A stretch of DNA of 21,862 bases from positions 1 to 21,862 of IMG/VR virus record IMGVR_UViG_3300028800_000335. One strand, written 5' to 3'. The first letter of the stretch is position 1. Each line of letters begins with the position of its first letter. The position numbers were made by a program, and so were the translations under genes. This stretch comes from a virus. Of the stretch, positions 7,484 through 14,458 are shown piece by piece. The notes under the pieces were generated by a model. That model saw only the letters and a program-made list of their open reading frames with translations, did not search any database and was not told the DNA's origin.

Positions 7484-7515
7484 GGGATGCCGCCTACGGG
7501 CGGCATCCCGCTTTC
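7484..7515 (+). terminator. Very stable hairpin with cUACGg tetraloop (terminator or RNA-processing site)
   Basis: GGGATGCCGC (7484-7493) pairs perfectly with GCGGCATCCC (7500-7509). With one more C-G pair it closes a UACG tetraloop, a member of the exceptionally stable cUNCGg class. Only CTTTCC follows, so as a terminator it has a weak U tract. It begins 8 bases after one stop codon and ends 19 bases before the adaptor gene start. It could terminate, attenuate or protect mRNA ends. Confidence 0.65.
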
Positions 7516-7528
7516 CGGGGCAATCAAC

Positions 7529-8419
7529 ATGGTCATGAATTACACGAGCCTGCTGGCCGACAAGGGCCAGCCGGGATCGATCGCGACGTGGGTGGGCTAT
7601 AAAAAGCTCGATCTGCCGACCATTCTCGATGAAGCGCAGTCGCTGCTCTATTCGATGTTGCGCGTGCGGCAGATGCGCACCGAATGGACGTTCGGCATGA
7701 GCGCCGGGCAAAGCGAGATCGCCCTGCCTGACCGTTTCCTTGATCCGATGGGGCCGATTCTCGCCATTGGCCTCAACCAAAAGATCGTTCACCGGCCGCA
7801 GAACGAGATCGAGCGCCACCGGATGTATGACAACACCCTGTCCGGCGCACTCGATGATGATCCGATCACCACCACGGCGAATTCCTCGCTGGCAACCGTC
7901 AGGATCACCGCACACGGACTGACGCAAGGATCGAGCATCACCATCGACGGGCTTGCCGCAGTCGGCGGCCTGACCCTCAATGGCACCTATCCGGTGGCGT
8001 CGATTACCAATTCCAACACGCTTGTGATCGATGCGGGGACGCCCGCCACATCGGCGGCGAGCGGTGGCGGCGATGATGCTACCTACACCGCGAATCTTTT
8101 GATCGCATCCATCCCGCAACTGTTCTCGGTCTGGGATGAGGCGATCAAGTTCGATTATGCTTTCGAGACCGCGCAGACGTGCAAGCTGCTGTATTACCGC
8201 TCCCCGGCGCTGCTTTCATCCTCCAATCAGACGAATTGGTTGACCGCGCGTTATCCGCGCCTGCTGCGCACCGCATGTCAGGCTGCGGCGGCAGATTTCA
8301 TGAAAGACACCGAGGAATACACCAAGGCAGTCGGTGCTCTGCAAAGCCTCATTCAATCCACCGCCGCAGAAGATGATCTGATGTATCGCGGCAGCGACAT
8401 CATGACGGAGACGCCCTAA
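7529..8419 (+). CDS. Head-tail adaptor-like protein (SU10 type) with inserted beta domain, 296 aa
   Basis: The N-terminal ~100 residues have the layout of phage adaptor/connector proteins found between portal and tail: an early helix (DLPTILDEAQSLLYSMLRVR, ~28-47), then GQSEIALPDRFLDPMGPI (60-77). The C-terminal helices (YPRLLRTACQAAAADFM near 244-260) fit the same family. Residues ~112-190 are an insertion resembling the small FCCH-type beta domain: ITAHGLTQGSSITIDGL, then GGLTLNGTYPV, ending in a GGGDDATY turn. A relative of this domain occurs in the nozzle-like protein at 9905-11692. The start is ATG 7529; ATG 7535 is possible, as both have only a weak CGGGG site, perhaps because of the upstream hairpin. 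The stop overlaps the next ATG (TAATG). Family is assigned from pattern memory. Confidence 0.72.
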   Translation: MVMNYTSLLADKGQPGSIATWVGYKKLDLPTILDEAQSLLYSMLRVRQMRTEWTFGMSAGQSEIALPDRFLDPMGPILAIGLNQKIVHRPQNEIERHRMYDNTLSGALDDDPITTTANSSLATVRITAHGLTQGSSITIDGLAAVGGLTLNGTYPVASITNSNTLVIDAGTPATSAASGGGDDATYTANLLIASIPQLFSVWDEAIKFDYAFETAQTCKLLYYRSPALLSSSNQTNWLTARYPRLLRTACQAAAADFMKDTEEYTKAVGALQSLIQSTAAEDDLMYRGSDIMTETP

Positions 8420-9804
8420 TGGCCCTCGATATCTATTCCTCCATCCTCGGCTTGTTGTTGCAGGCCACCGGCAACAACAACAATTCGTGGGGCGATAACG
8501 CCAACAATTCGGTGTTCAAGGTGCTGGAGCGCGCGGTTGCCGGTGTCGCCACCCGCACCGTCACCGGCGGCACGCTCGATTTGTCAGCGTCCGCCCCGCC
8601 ATCCGCTATGACGCAGGCGATCGATGCCATTCAGCTATTCGGCGGCACGCTCACTTCCGATCAAACCGTGGAGGTGCCGAACCTGTCGAAGGTCTGGCTG
8701 GTCGGCAATGCCACCTCCGGGGCGTTCGATCTGGCGTTCAAGACGCCAAGCGGCACGATTTCGGAAGCGATTCCGCAGGGCGGTTGGGCTTTCGTCTATT
8801 GCGATGGCGACAACAACATCAATGTCGGACTGTCCACGGCGCTGCGTGATGTGCAATGGCTGGGTGCCGATGGCACGATCTCGGCTCCCGGCCTGTCGTT
8901 CGCCGCCGAGCCGACAGTCGGCTTTCGCCGGGTCGATACCGGAAAGGTCGCATTGACCATCGGCGGCGTCGATATCGCGACGTTCTCGGCAACTGGCGTT
9001 GATGTCGGAACGGGTCTCGTTCTTTCCGTGGGCGGCGCGGCCGTTGTGCCGCCTGGAACGGAAGTCGATACAGCCTCCATTCGCGCGCCGACCGGATGGT
9101 ACATGGAGTATGGTCAGGCCGTATCGCGGTCGGGCGACCTTCCGCTGATGAACGCCATCACCGAGGCATTCACCGCCAACACCAACGGCACCACCACACT
9201 CTCGAATGTCTCAAGCGATTTGCGGAATCTTGGTCTTGAAGGCTCTATTCTGGAGGGTGTCGGTATTCAAACCGGCACAACCATCGTATCCGTCGATTCC
9301 GCTTCGCAAATCACCATGTCGCTGGCGGCCACCAATACGGCAACCGGCGGCGCTGTTCGCGCGTTCCCGTTCGGAAATGGCGATGGTTCGACCACCTTCA
9401 ACGTGCCGGATGGGCGCGGTGTCGCCTATGCGGGGCGCGATAATATGGGCGGCACCGCCGCTGGTCGCATCACCTCGGCCGGGTCCGGCGTCGATGGATT
9501 GCGGCTCAAGACCATTGGTGGCACGCAGAACATCACCCTCTCAGTAAACAATCTGCCGCCATATACTCCGCAGATTTCAGTTGCATCTGCCTATGAAGGC
9601 CAGTTGACCATCACTGGCGCACCAAGTTCGTTTGCTACCGGGTCCGGTGACGCCGCTCATCCTGCGATGGTGTCTAACGGGACTTCGACCTACTCGCTCC
9701 CCGCCATCACAAATACGGTGACGGCTACTGCGCAGGGAGGCACATCAGCACCATTCTCCAGCGTGCAGCCGACCGCTATCCGCAACAAGATCATCAAACG
9801 CTGA
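8419..9804 (+). CDS. Tail collar/tip protein with interrupted collar domain, 461 aa
   Basis: The C-terminal half holds a phage tail-collar domain: GWYMEYGQAVSRSGDLPLMN (residues 226-245), then FGNGDGSTTFNVPDGRGVAY (318-337) and DNMGGTAAGRI. In ordinary collar domains these two parts are nearly adjacent. Here a beta unit (~251-315, including GSILEGVGIQTGTTIVSVDS) is inserted between them. The N-terminal part (1-150: NNNNSWGDNANNSVFKVLER) resembles proteins that line up along fibre or base structures, with a beta-rich middle (ADGTISAPGLSFAAE). The protein would be exposed on the virion and involved in host binding. The start overlaps the adaptor gene stop. A 100-base gap with two hairpins follows, suggesting transcription ends or is reduced here. 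Confidence 0.82.
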   Translation: MALDIYSSILGLLLQATGNNNNSWGDNANNSVFKVLERAVAGVATRTVTGGTLDLSASAPPSAMTQAIDAIQLFGGTLTSDQTVEVPNLSKVWLVGNATSGAFDLAFKTPSGTISEAIPQGGWAFVYCDGDNNINVGLSTALRDVQWLGADGTISAPGLSFAAEPTVGFRRVDTGKVALTIGGVDIATFSATGVDVGTGLVLSVGGAAVVPPGTEVDTASIRAPTGWYMEYGQAVSRSGDLPLMNAITEAFTANTNGTTTLSNVSSDLRNLGLEGSILEGVGIQTGTTIVSVDSASQITMSLAATNTATGGAVRAFPFGNGDGSTTFNVPDGRGVAYAGRDNMGGTAAGRITSAGSGVDGLRLKTIGGTQNITLSVNNLPPYTPQISVASAYEGQLTITGAPSSFATGSGDAAHPAMVSNGTSTYSLPAITNTVTATAQGGTSAPFSSVQPTAIRNKIIKR

Positions 9805-9814
9805 ACATGCAGCT

Positions 9815-9835
9815 ACGCCAGCGCCCATCTGGCGT
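9815..9835 (+). other. Small hairpin in the 9805-9904 intergenic gap
   Basis: ACGCCAG (9815-9821) pairs perfectly with CTGGCGT (9829-9835) around a 7-base loop. It lies 11 bases after the collar gene stop and just upstream of a larger hairpin. No T run follows, so alone it is not a terminator; it may stabilise the 3' end of the message. No gene is seen in this 100-base gap. Confidence 0.45.
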
Positions 9836-9841
9836 CGGGTG

Positions 9842-9890
9842 CGCCGCCGCCATCGTTCCTTCTCCGGCGGTGGCGGCGGCGTGTTCCATT
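9842..9890 (+). terminator. GC-rich hairpin, probable terminator after the collar gene
   Basis: CGCCGCCGCCA (9842-9852) pairs with TGGCGGCGGCG (9871-9881), eleven perfect pairs with a few possible inner pairs. It is followed by TGTTCCATTATT, a modest T-rich tail. Position just after a large gene and before a separate ribosome site supports partial termination. The weak U tract lowers confidence. Confidence 0.55.
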
Positions 9891-9904
9891 ATTGAGCAAG
9901 TTCA

Positions 9905-11692
9905 ATGGCAAAACTGACACCTCTTGCGATCACCCCGTTGCCCGGCGTAGTCCTGACGGAATCTGGACGGATCGCCGAAGGGCGCTGGATCGCATCGAGC
10001 AACATCCGCTTTGTGCAGAAACGCCCGCAAAAGATCGGCGGCTGGGAGCAGGCATATGACGATCCGACCGATGGCGTGCCGCGCGCGATGCACGCTTGGC
10101 GCGACAATCAGACCAATCCCTACAATGCCGCTGGCACCTACAAGAAGCTCTATGTCTACGACCGCGACCTTGAGCGCAACGACATCACGCCGTTTCGCGA
10201 CACCGGCACGCTCGGCAATGATCCCTTCACGGTAACGAACGGCTCAAATATCGTCACGGTCGAAGATGTCGGCCACAACCTCAACGCTGGCGATACAGTC
10301 TATTTTTCAGGCGCAACCGAGGTTGGCGGCATCACGCCGAACGGAACATTTGTCGTCGCCACCAGCATCGACGCGGATCACTACACGTTCCTGTTCAGCG
10401 CAAATGCAACATCGGACGCCACTGGCGGCGGCAACGCCGTGGCGTATCAGTATGAAATTCCAATCGGTGTCGAGCTTGGCGCTTTCGGTTATGGCTGGGG
10501 CATTGGCGGCTGGGGCCTCGGTACATGGGGCGCCGCGCGATCGACTTCGACAGTGGCGATCGAGCCTCGCATCTGGTCGCTCGATCATTTCGGCCAGTTA
10601 CTGATCGCGGCCTATAATGGCGGCAGCGTCTATCAGTTCGATCCGTCCGTGGCGAAGCCATGGGGCCGCGCAACGCGCGTGGATGCCAGCGCGCCGGATA
10701 ATGTCCGCGCGGTGTTTGTGACCCCGGAACGCTTCATCATGGCGCTACTGGATGGAATGCAAGTCGCATGGCCGAGCCAGGGCACCATCAATGACTGGAC
10801 GCCATCGCTGACCAACACCGCGAACGTCCGCACCTTGACGGAAGGCACAAAGCTGGTGGCCGGTCGCGTGCTGGCTGACTTTGTGTCGCTGATCTGGACC
10901 GATGCGGCGCTGTATCGCTTTCAGTACACCGGATCGACCTATGTTTATAACTCGTCGATGGTGGCAAAGGATTGCGGCCTGATCGCACCTGGCGCGACCG
11001 TCACCGCAGGCGGTGTCGCCTTCTGGATGGGGCAGGATAATTTCTGGATGTATGACGGCACCGTGCACCCGATCCCGAATGTCGAGGACATCCGCAAGGC
11101 GGTGTTCGACGAACTGAGCGTCAATAACGGCTATCAATGCACGGCGGTCTATAATCCGCAGCATAATGAGGTGTGGTTCTTCTACACCATCAACGGCGAG
11201 ACCTCGCCAACCAAGGGCGTGATCTATTCGATCGACAACCAATGCTGGTCGCCATTGCCGTTTGGGCGCGTGTCCGGCACGCATTTCACCCAAGGCGACA
11301 CCCGGCCCTATATGGGCCTCGACACCGGATACATCGTGCAGCATGAGATCGGCAACGATGCTGATGGCGATCCGCTGCCATACTCGCTGACGCTGGCACC
11401 TTATGCGATGAGCGAAGGCTTGGTGCATATGGATGTCGAGTACCTGATCCCTGATTTCAAGGACCAGATCGGCAACATCGAGATCACGGTCGATACTTGG
11501 AATGTTCTCAACGATTCGGCCAAAGAGGATTCCGAAACGGAAAGCATCGCGCCGGTGGATTCCGGCAACATCGATTTCCGCGTGTCTGGCCGCTATCTCG
11601 GGATGACGCTCTCGTGTGACGAACCCGGCTGTTATTTCCGCTTCGGAAAACCAGCCGCCTTCATCAAGCCGAGCGGCCAGCGTTCACCATAA
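9905..11692 (+). CDS. P22 gp10/nozzle-like tail protein, 595 aa
   Basis: The N-terminus (GRIAEGRWIASSNIRFVQKR near residues 21-40, PQKIGGWEQ) and the many regularly spaced aromatic strands (FGQLLIAAYNGGSVYQFD ~239-256; VAFWMGQDNFWMYDGTVHPI ~370-389; NEVWFFYTINGE; NQCWSPLPFGR) match the beta-propeller tail hub or nozzle proteins of podoviruses, such as P22 gp10 and relatives, which close the tail channel and hold packaged DNA. Residues ~104-182 are a small FCCH-like beta domain (GNDPFTVTNGSN, GHNLNAGDTVYFSG, ending TGGGNAVAYQY). A Gly/Trp-rich loop (YGWGIGGWGLGTWG) follows. ATG 9905 has only a weak TTGAGCAAG site. Assignment is from layout memory; the identity of the exact hub component is uncertain. 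Confidence 0.75.
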   Translation: MAKLTPLAITPLPGVVLTESGRIAEGRWIASSNIRFVQKRPQKIGGWEQAYDDPTDGVPRAMHAWRDNQTNPYNAAGTYKKLYVYDRDLERNDITPFRDTGTLGNDPFTVTNGSNIVTVEDVGHNLNAGDTVYFSGATEVGGITPNGTFVVATSIDADHYTFLFSANATSDATGGGNAVAYQYEIPIGVELGAFGYGWGIGGWGLGTWGAARSTSTVAIEPRIWSLDHFGQLLIAAYNGGSVYQFDPSVAKPWGRATRVDASAPDNVRAVFVTPERFIMALLDGMQVAWPSQGTINDWTPSLTNTANVRTLTEGTKLVAGRVLADFVSLIWTDAALYRFQYTGSTYVYNSSMVAKDCGLIAPGATVTAGGVAFWMGQDNFWMYDGTVHPIPNVEDIRKAVFDELSVNNGYQCTAVYNPQHNEVWFFYTINGETSPTKGVIYSIDNQCWSPLPFGRVSGTHFTQGDTRPYMGLDTGYIVQHEIGNDADGDPLPYSLTLAPYAMSEGLVHMDVEYLIPDFKDQIGNIEITVDTWNVLNDSAKEDSETESIAPVDSGNIDFRVSGRYLGMTLSCDEPGCYFRFGKPAAFIKPSGQRSP

Positions 11693-11701
11693 AGGTCCAT
11701 C

Positions 11702-11947
11702 ATGCGCCGCATTTCCATCAACACCGGCGCGGTCAAGGATCGCGCCGTCGCTGCGATTCTGGAGGAAATCCAGAAGGCGTCGGCCGACGAAAATATCATC
11801 GACATCGCCGCCGCCTTTACCATCGAGGGCGATTACACAGAGACGAGGACACTCAATGTCGGCACATCGACGCTCGAAGAAACGCAAGCATTCATCGCAA
11901 CGCTCATCGGCGACCTCAAGCGCGGCGGCTCCAACCGCTCAACCTGA
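11702..11947 (+). CDS. Hypothetical helical protein, 81 aa
   Basis: This small soluble protein has an N-terminal helix (VKDRAVAAILEEIQKASADE, residues ~11-30), a beta-like middle (AAAFTIEGDYTETRTLNVG) and a C-terminal helix (TLEETQAFIATLIGDLKRGG). No family is recognised. ATG 11702 starts 10 bases after the nozzle-like gene, with AAAGG upstream. The stop is followed within 5 bases by a GTG start for the acetyltransferase gene. Codon use matches the neighbours. The overlapping frame starting at 11856 encodes Ser/Arg-rich shadow sequence and is not believed to be an extension of the next gene. Possible small tail or ejection component by position. Confidence 0.75.
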   Translation: MRRISINTGAVKDRAVAAILEEIQKASADENIIDIAAAFTIEGDYTETRTLNVGTSTLEETQAFIATLIGDLKRGGSNRST

Positions 11948-11951
11948 CAAC

Positions 11952-12386
11952 GTGGTGCCGCTCAATGTACCGGTGATCCGCTATGCGAAAACCGAGCAGG
12001 ACATGACGGCGATCCACCAGTTTCTGCTGCAATACGCCAAGCCCGCGCTGCGCTGCGAGGTCGATTTCGTCAAGAGCTTGCGCGAGGTGATGCGGGTGTG
12101 CAGCGAGAATGTCGGCATCATGTGCTTTGTGAACGGCGAACTGGTCGGCACGTTCGGCGTCATCGATGCGACATGGTGGTACGGCGATGGCACATTCCTG
12201 ACCGACCGCTGGGATTTCACCAAGCCGGAATTCTACAATCGCGGGATCGGCGATCTGATGCTCGACGAGGCCAAGAAGATCGCCGACGCCGCCGGAATCG
12301 AACTCATCCACCAGGGCAAAATACGCGGTGAAAAGCGGGGCGTTCCTCGCATGATGCCTCGCGTTCACCTGCCCGAATCTGCTTAA
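11952..12386 (+). CDS. GNAT-like acetyltransferase, 144 aa
   Basis: The order of elements fits the GNAT fold: an opening strand (VPVIRYAKTEQDM, residues 6-18), helices (AIHQFLLQYA), the central strand pair GIMCFVNGELVGTFGVIDAT (55-74), then the region before the acetyl-CoA loop, where YNRGIGDLMLDEAKKIADAAG (95-115) stands in for the usual Q/RxxGxG/A-containing helix. Acyl-CoA-binding residues are therefore partly conserved, and the substrate is unknown. Phages carry such genes in structural clusters, and they may modify virion or host proteins. Starts are ambiguous: GTG 11952 (chosen because the first GNAT strand is kept and the gene begins right after the previous stop) or ATG 12003, with AGCAGG 3 bases upstream. 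ATG 11856 adds a non-protein-like Arg/Ser stretch. Confidence 0.68.
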   Translation: MVPLNVPVIRYAKTEQDMTAIHQFLLQYAKPALRCEVDFVKSLREVMRVCSENVGIMCFVNGELVGTFGVIDATWWYGDGTFLTDRWDFTKPEFYNRGIGDLMLDEAKKIADAAGIELIHQGKIRGEKRGVPRMMPRVHLPESA

Positions 12387-12403
12387 TAGAACAGGGGGTC
12401 GCC

Positions 12404-13312
12404 ATGTGCTTCGGCATGGAAAAATCCAAGGAAGTCCAGACGACATCGCAGACCAATCCTGCGGTGGCTGCGGCTGCGTCCACCAATCTGACCAACACCT
12501 CGGGCCTGACCTCGAACCTGCCCTCGAACAACACCTACGGGACGCAGTATGGCGGCAATCTGACCGCCTCGCTCTCGCCGGGCCAGCAGGGCACCATCGA
12601 CGCGGCCACCGGGATCGCCAATAACGGGACCGGCGATGCCGCCTCCAGCCTGATCGGCCAGTACGCCGGGGCCGGGCCTCAGTCGGTGACGGCGGGCACC
12701 ATCGCGGACGGCATGTCGCCCTACATGAACCAGTACATCATGCAGGCGCTGGCTCCGCAGTTGCAGCAGATGGACATTCAGGACGCCAAGACGCGGGCGG
12801 CCACCAATGCGACGGCGACCGGCTCGGGCGCGTTCGGTGATGCCCGTACCGGCATCGAGCAAGGCACCAACTCGTTCCTGTCGAACGTCGCCCGCGAGGG
12901 CTTGATCGGCAATGCCTACAATTCGGCCTTCAACACCGCGATCGGCGCGAGCGCGCAGGATCAGGCCAATAGCCTGTCGGCACAGAATGCCAATGCCGGT
13001 TATGCCGAGACGGCGCTGGGCCGCGCACTCGGGGGCGCGCAGGCCCTGCAAGGCTTGCAGACGCAGCAGTTGGGCGCGCAGACCTCGGCCAATGCGCTCA
13101 ATCAGCAGGACACCGCGCAGCAGCAGGCGGCGCTCACGGCGGCCTACAACAACTGGCTACAGGCGCAGCAGTCCGGCTTGCAGGCACTCACCGGCGCGAA
13201 CCAGACGGTCGCGACCGGCGCGCAGGCGTTCCCGGCCTCGACCACGCAGACCACCTCGCAACCGAACAACTCCGGCTTTTCCTTGGCCGGGGCGCTGCTC
13301 GGCGCACTCTAA
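12404..13312 (+). CDS. Ala/Gln-rich probable internal virion (ejection) protein, 302 aa
   Basis: After a short polar N-terminus (MCFGMEKSKEVQTTSQTNPA), the protein is dominated by Ala, Gln, Asn, Gly and Thr, with long predicted helices (YMNQYIMQALAPQLQQMDIQ near 106-125; ALGGAQALQGLQTQQLGAQT near 208-227). Such composition is typical of podoviral internal virion proteins that are ejected with the genome and of pilot-type proteins. The C-terminal GFSLAGALLGAL is hydrophobic and glycine-rich and could touch membranes. ATG 12404 has a strong AGGGGGT site; ATG 12416 is an in-frame alternative. Its neighbours are another low-complexity protein and the giant polyvalent protein, so the three may form one ejected set. 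The role is inferred from composition and order. Confidence 0.7.
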   Translation: MCFGMEKSKEVQTTSQTNPAVAAAASTNLTNTSGLTSNLPSNNTYGTQYGGNLTASLSPGQQGTIDAATGIANNGTGDAASSLIGQYAGAGPQSVTAGTIADGMSPYMNQYIMQALAPQLQQMDIQDAKTRAATNATATGSGAFGDARTGIEQGTNSFLSNVAREGLIGNAYNSAFNTAIGASAQDQANSLSAQNANAGYAETALGRALGGAQALQGLQTQQLGAQTSANALNQQDTAQQQAALTAAYNNWLQAQQSGLQALTGANQTVATGAQAFPASTTQTTSQPNNSGFSLAGALLGAL

Positions 13313-13324
13313 GGGGGGCCGACC

Positions 13325-14458
13325 ATGGGACTTTTCGATTGGCTATCAGAGGGCTTGGGCAGCCTTTCTGTCGATGGCTCATCCATGATGGGGCAGCCGA
13401 AGCCGCCGCAGGTGGATACCGTGCTGCCGCAGCAGAGCGCGCCGCCGTTGCAGCCGCCGCAGGCTCCCGATTCTCCCTATGCCGCCATGCCCGGCGGTGG
13501 ACCGGACGGCAACCCCTCCCCGGTCCCGCTCCCGCAACCCCGCCCTCCCGGTGCGGACGCGGGAGCTTCCTTGCCGCCATTGCCGACCGGCAATGTGCCG
13601 GACGCACCGGCCCCGATGGATGCCGGGCAGTCCCCGACCGACATTTCGGCGCAATCGGTTGCGCCCGTCCCGATGCCGCCCGGCACACCGCCCGGCGGCG
13701 GCCTGCCCATGCCCGGCGCGCCGCAACAGCAGCCGACCGGCAGCAGCTTCCTTGGCCGGGCGCTCGGCCTCTCCCCCCAGGACGATCACACTTTTCGCGC
13801 TAAACTCGGCGCTGGCCTGAAATCGGTCGGCGACAATTACACCAAGCCCGGCTTGGCGGCGTTCGCTGGCAGCGCCGGTGCCTCGATCAAGGGCGGTACC
13901 GATGCCGAGGACAAGCTGTTCGATCAGCGCAACAAGGCGCTCTCGAACATGATCGCGGCCAAGGCCAAGGGCAATACCGAGGAATACACCAAGGCGCAGG
14001 CGGCCTATCTTCGCGCCAAGATCGAGATCGAGCGCAGGAAGGCGGCCGACCCGAATGCCGCCAAGGGCGCGATGACGCCGGAGCAGCGCATGGTCACGGT
14101 GCAGAAGCTCATCAACGGCGATCAGCAGATTCGCGCGCAGCGTGATCTGTTGCGCACCGCCATTCTGCCGAAGGACAAGCAGGCCGCCGAGGCCAAGCTC
14201 AACGCGCTGGTCGATAGCAAGAAGAAGGAATTCGAGGACCGGCTGACACCCGGCTCGCAGACCAACCCGCTCAAGCCGACCTCGATGGAGGATGCCAAGG
14301 GCTATCAGCCCGGCCAGTTCTTCATCAACCCGGCGGACGGCAAGCTCTATCGCTACAAGGGCGCGCCGGACAAGGCGACATCGGCCACCCCTGATGATGC
14401 CGAGGGTATGGCGATGAATGCCTATCGCACCAACGCCGCAGGCGAAAAGGACGAGTAA
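13325..14458 (+). CDS. Pro-rich/helical probable internal virion protein, 377 aa
   Basis: It starts with an amphipathic segment (MGLFDWLSEGLGSLSVDG), then a long Pro/Gly/Ala-rich disordered region (residues ~24-140), then a folded helical part (FRAKLGAGLKSVGDNYTKPG, and later a charged stretch near DPNAAKGAMTPEQRMVTVQK). It ends with a short module resembling structural 'FFINPADGKLYRYKG' segments (near 337-351). Composition and position between the Ala/Gln-rich protein and the polyvalent protein suggest an ejected or internal tail component. ATG 13325 follows an AAGGGGGG site by 6 bases, and the stop abuts the start of the next gene (TAA then ATG with no gap), indicating co-translation. No family name is assigned. 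Confidence 0.72.
   Translation: MGLFDWLSEGLGSLSVDGSSMMGQPKPPQVDTVLPQQSAPPLQPPQAPDSPYAAMPGGGPDGNPSPVPLPQPRPPGADAGASLPPLPTGNVPDAPAPMDAGQSPTDISAQSVAPVPMPPGTPPGGGLPMPGAPQQQPTGSSFLGRALGLSPQDDHTFRAKLGAGLKSVGDNYTKPGLAAFAGSAGASIKGGTDAEDKLFDQRNKALSNMIAAKAKGNTEEYTKAQAAYLRAKIEIERRKAADPNAAKGAMTPEQRMVTVQKLINGDQQIRAQRDLLRTAILPKDKQAAEAKLNALVDSKKKEFEDRLTPGSQTNPLKPTSMEDAKGYQPGQFFINPADGKLYRYKGAPDKATSATPDDAEGMAMNAYRTNAAGEKDE

Noticed and set aside
11616-11951. Upstream extension of the acetyltransferase frame, including ATG 11856
   Set aside because: The added residues are Ser/Arg-rich shadow sequence of the preceding 81-residue gene, and the overlap would be 92 bases or more.
13528-13566. An 8-bp inverted repeat (GCTCCCGC/GCGGGAGC) in the Pro-rich gene
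   Set aside because: The 23-base loop and lack of a T run make it unremarkable in GC-rich, Pro-coding DNA.
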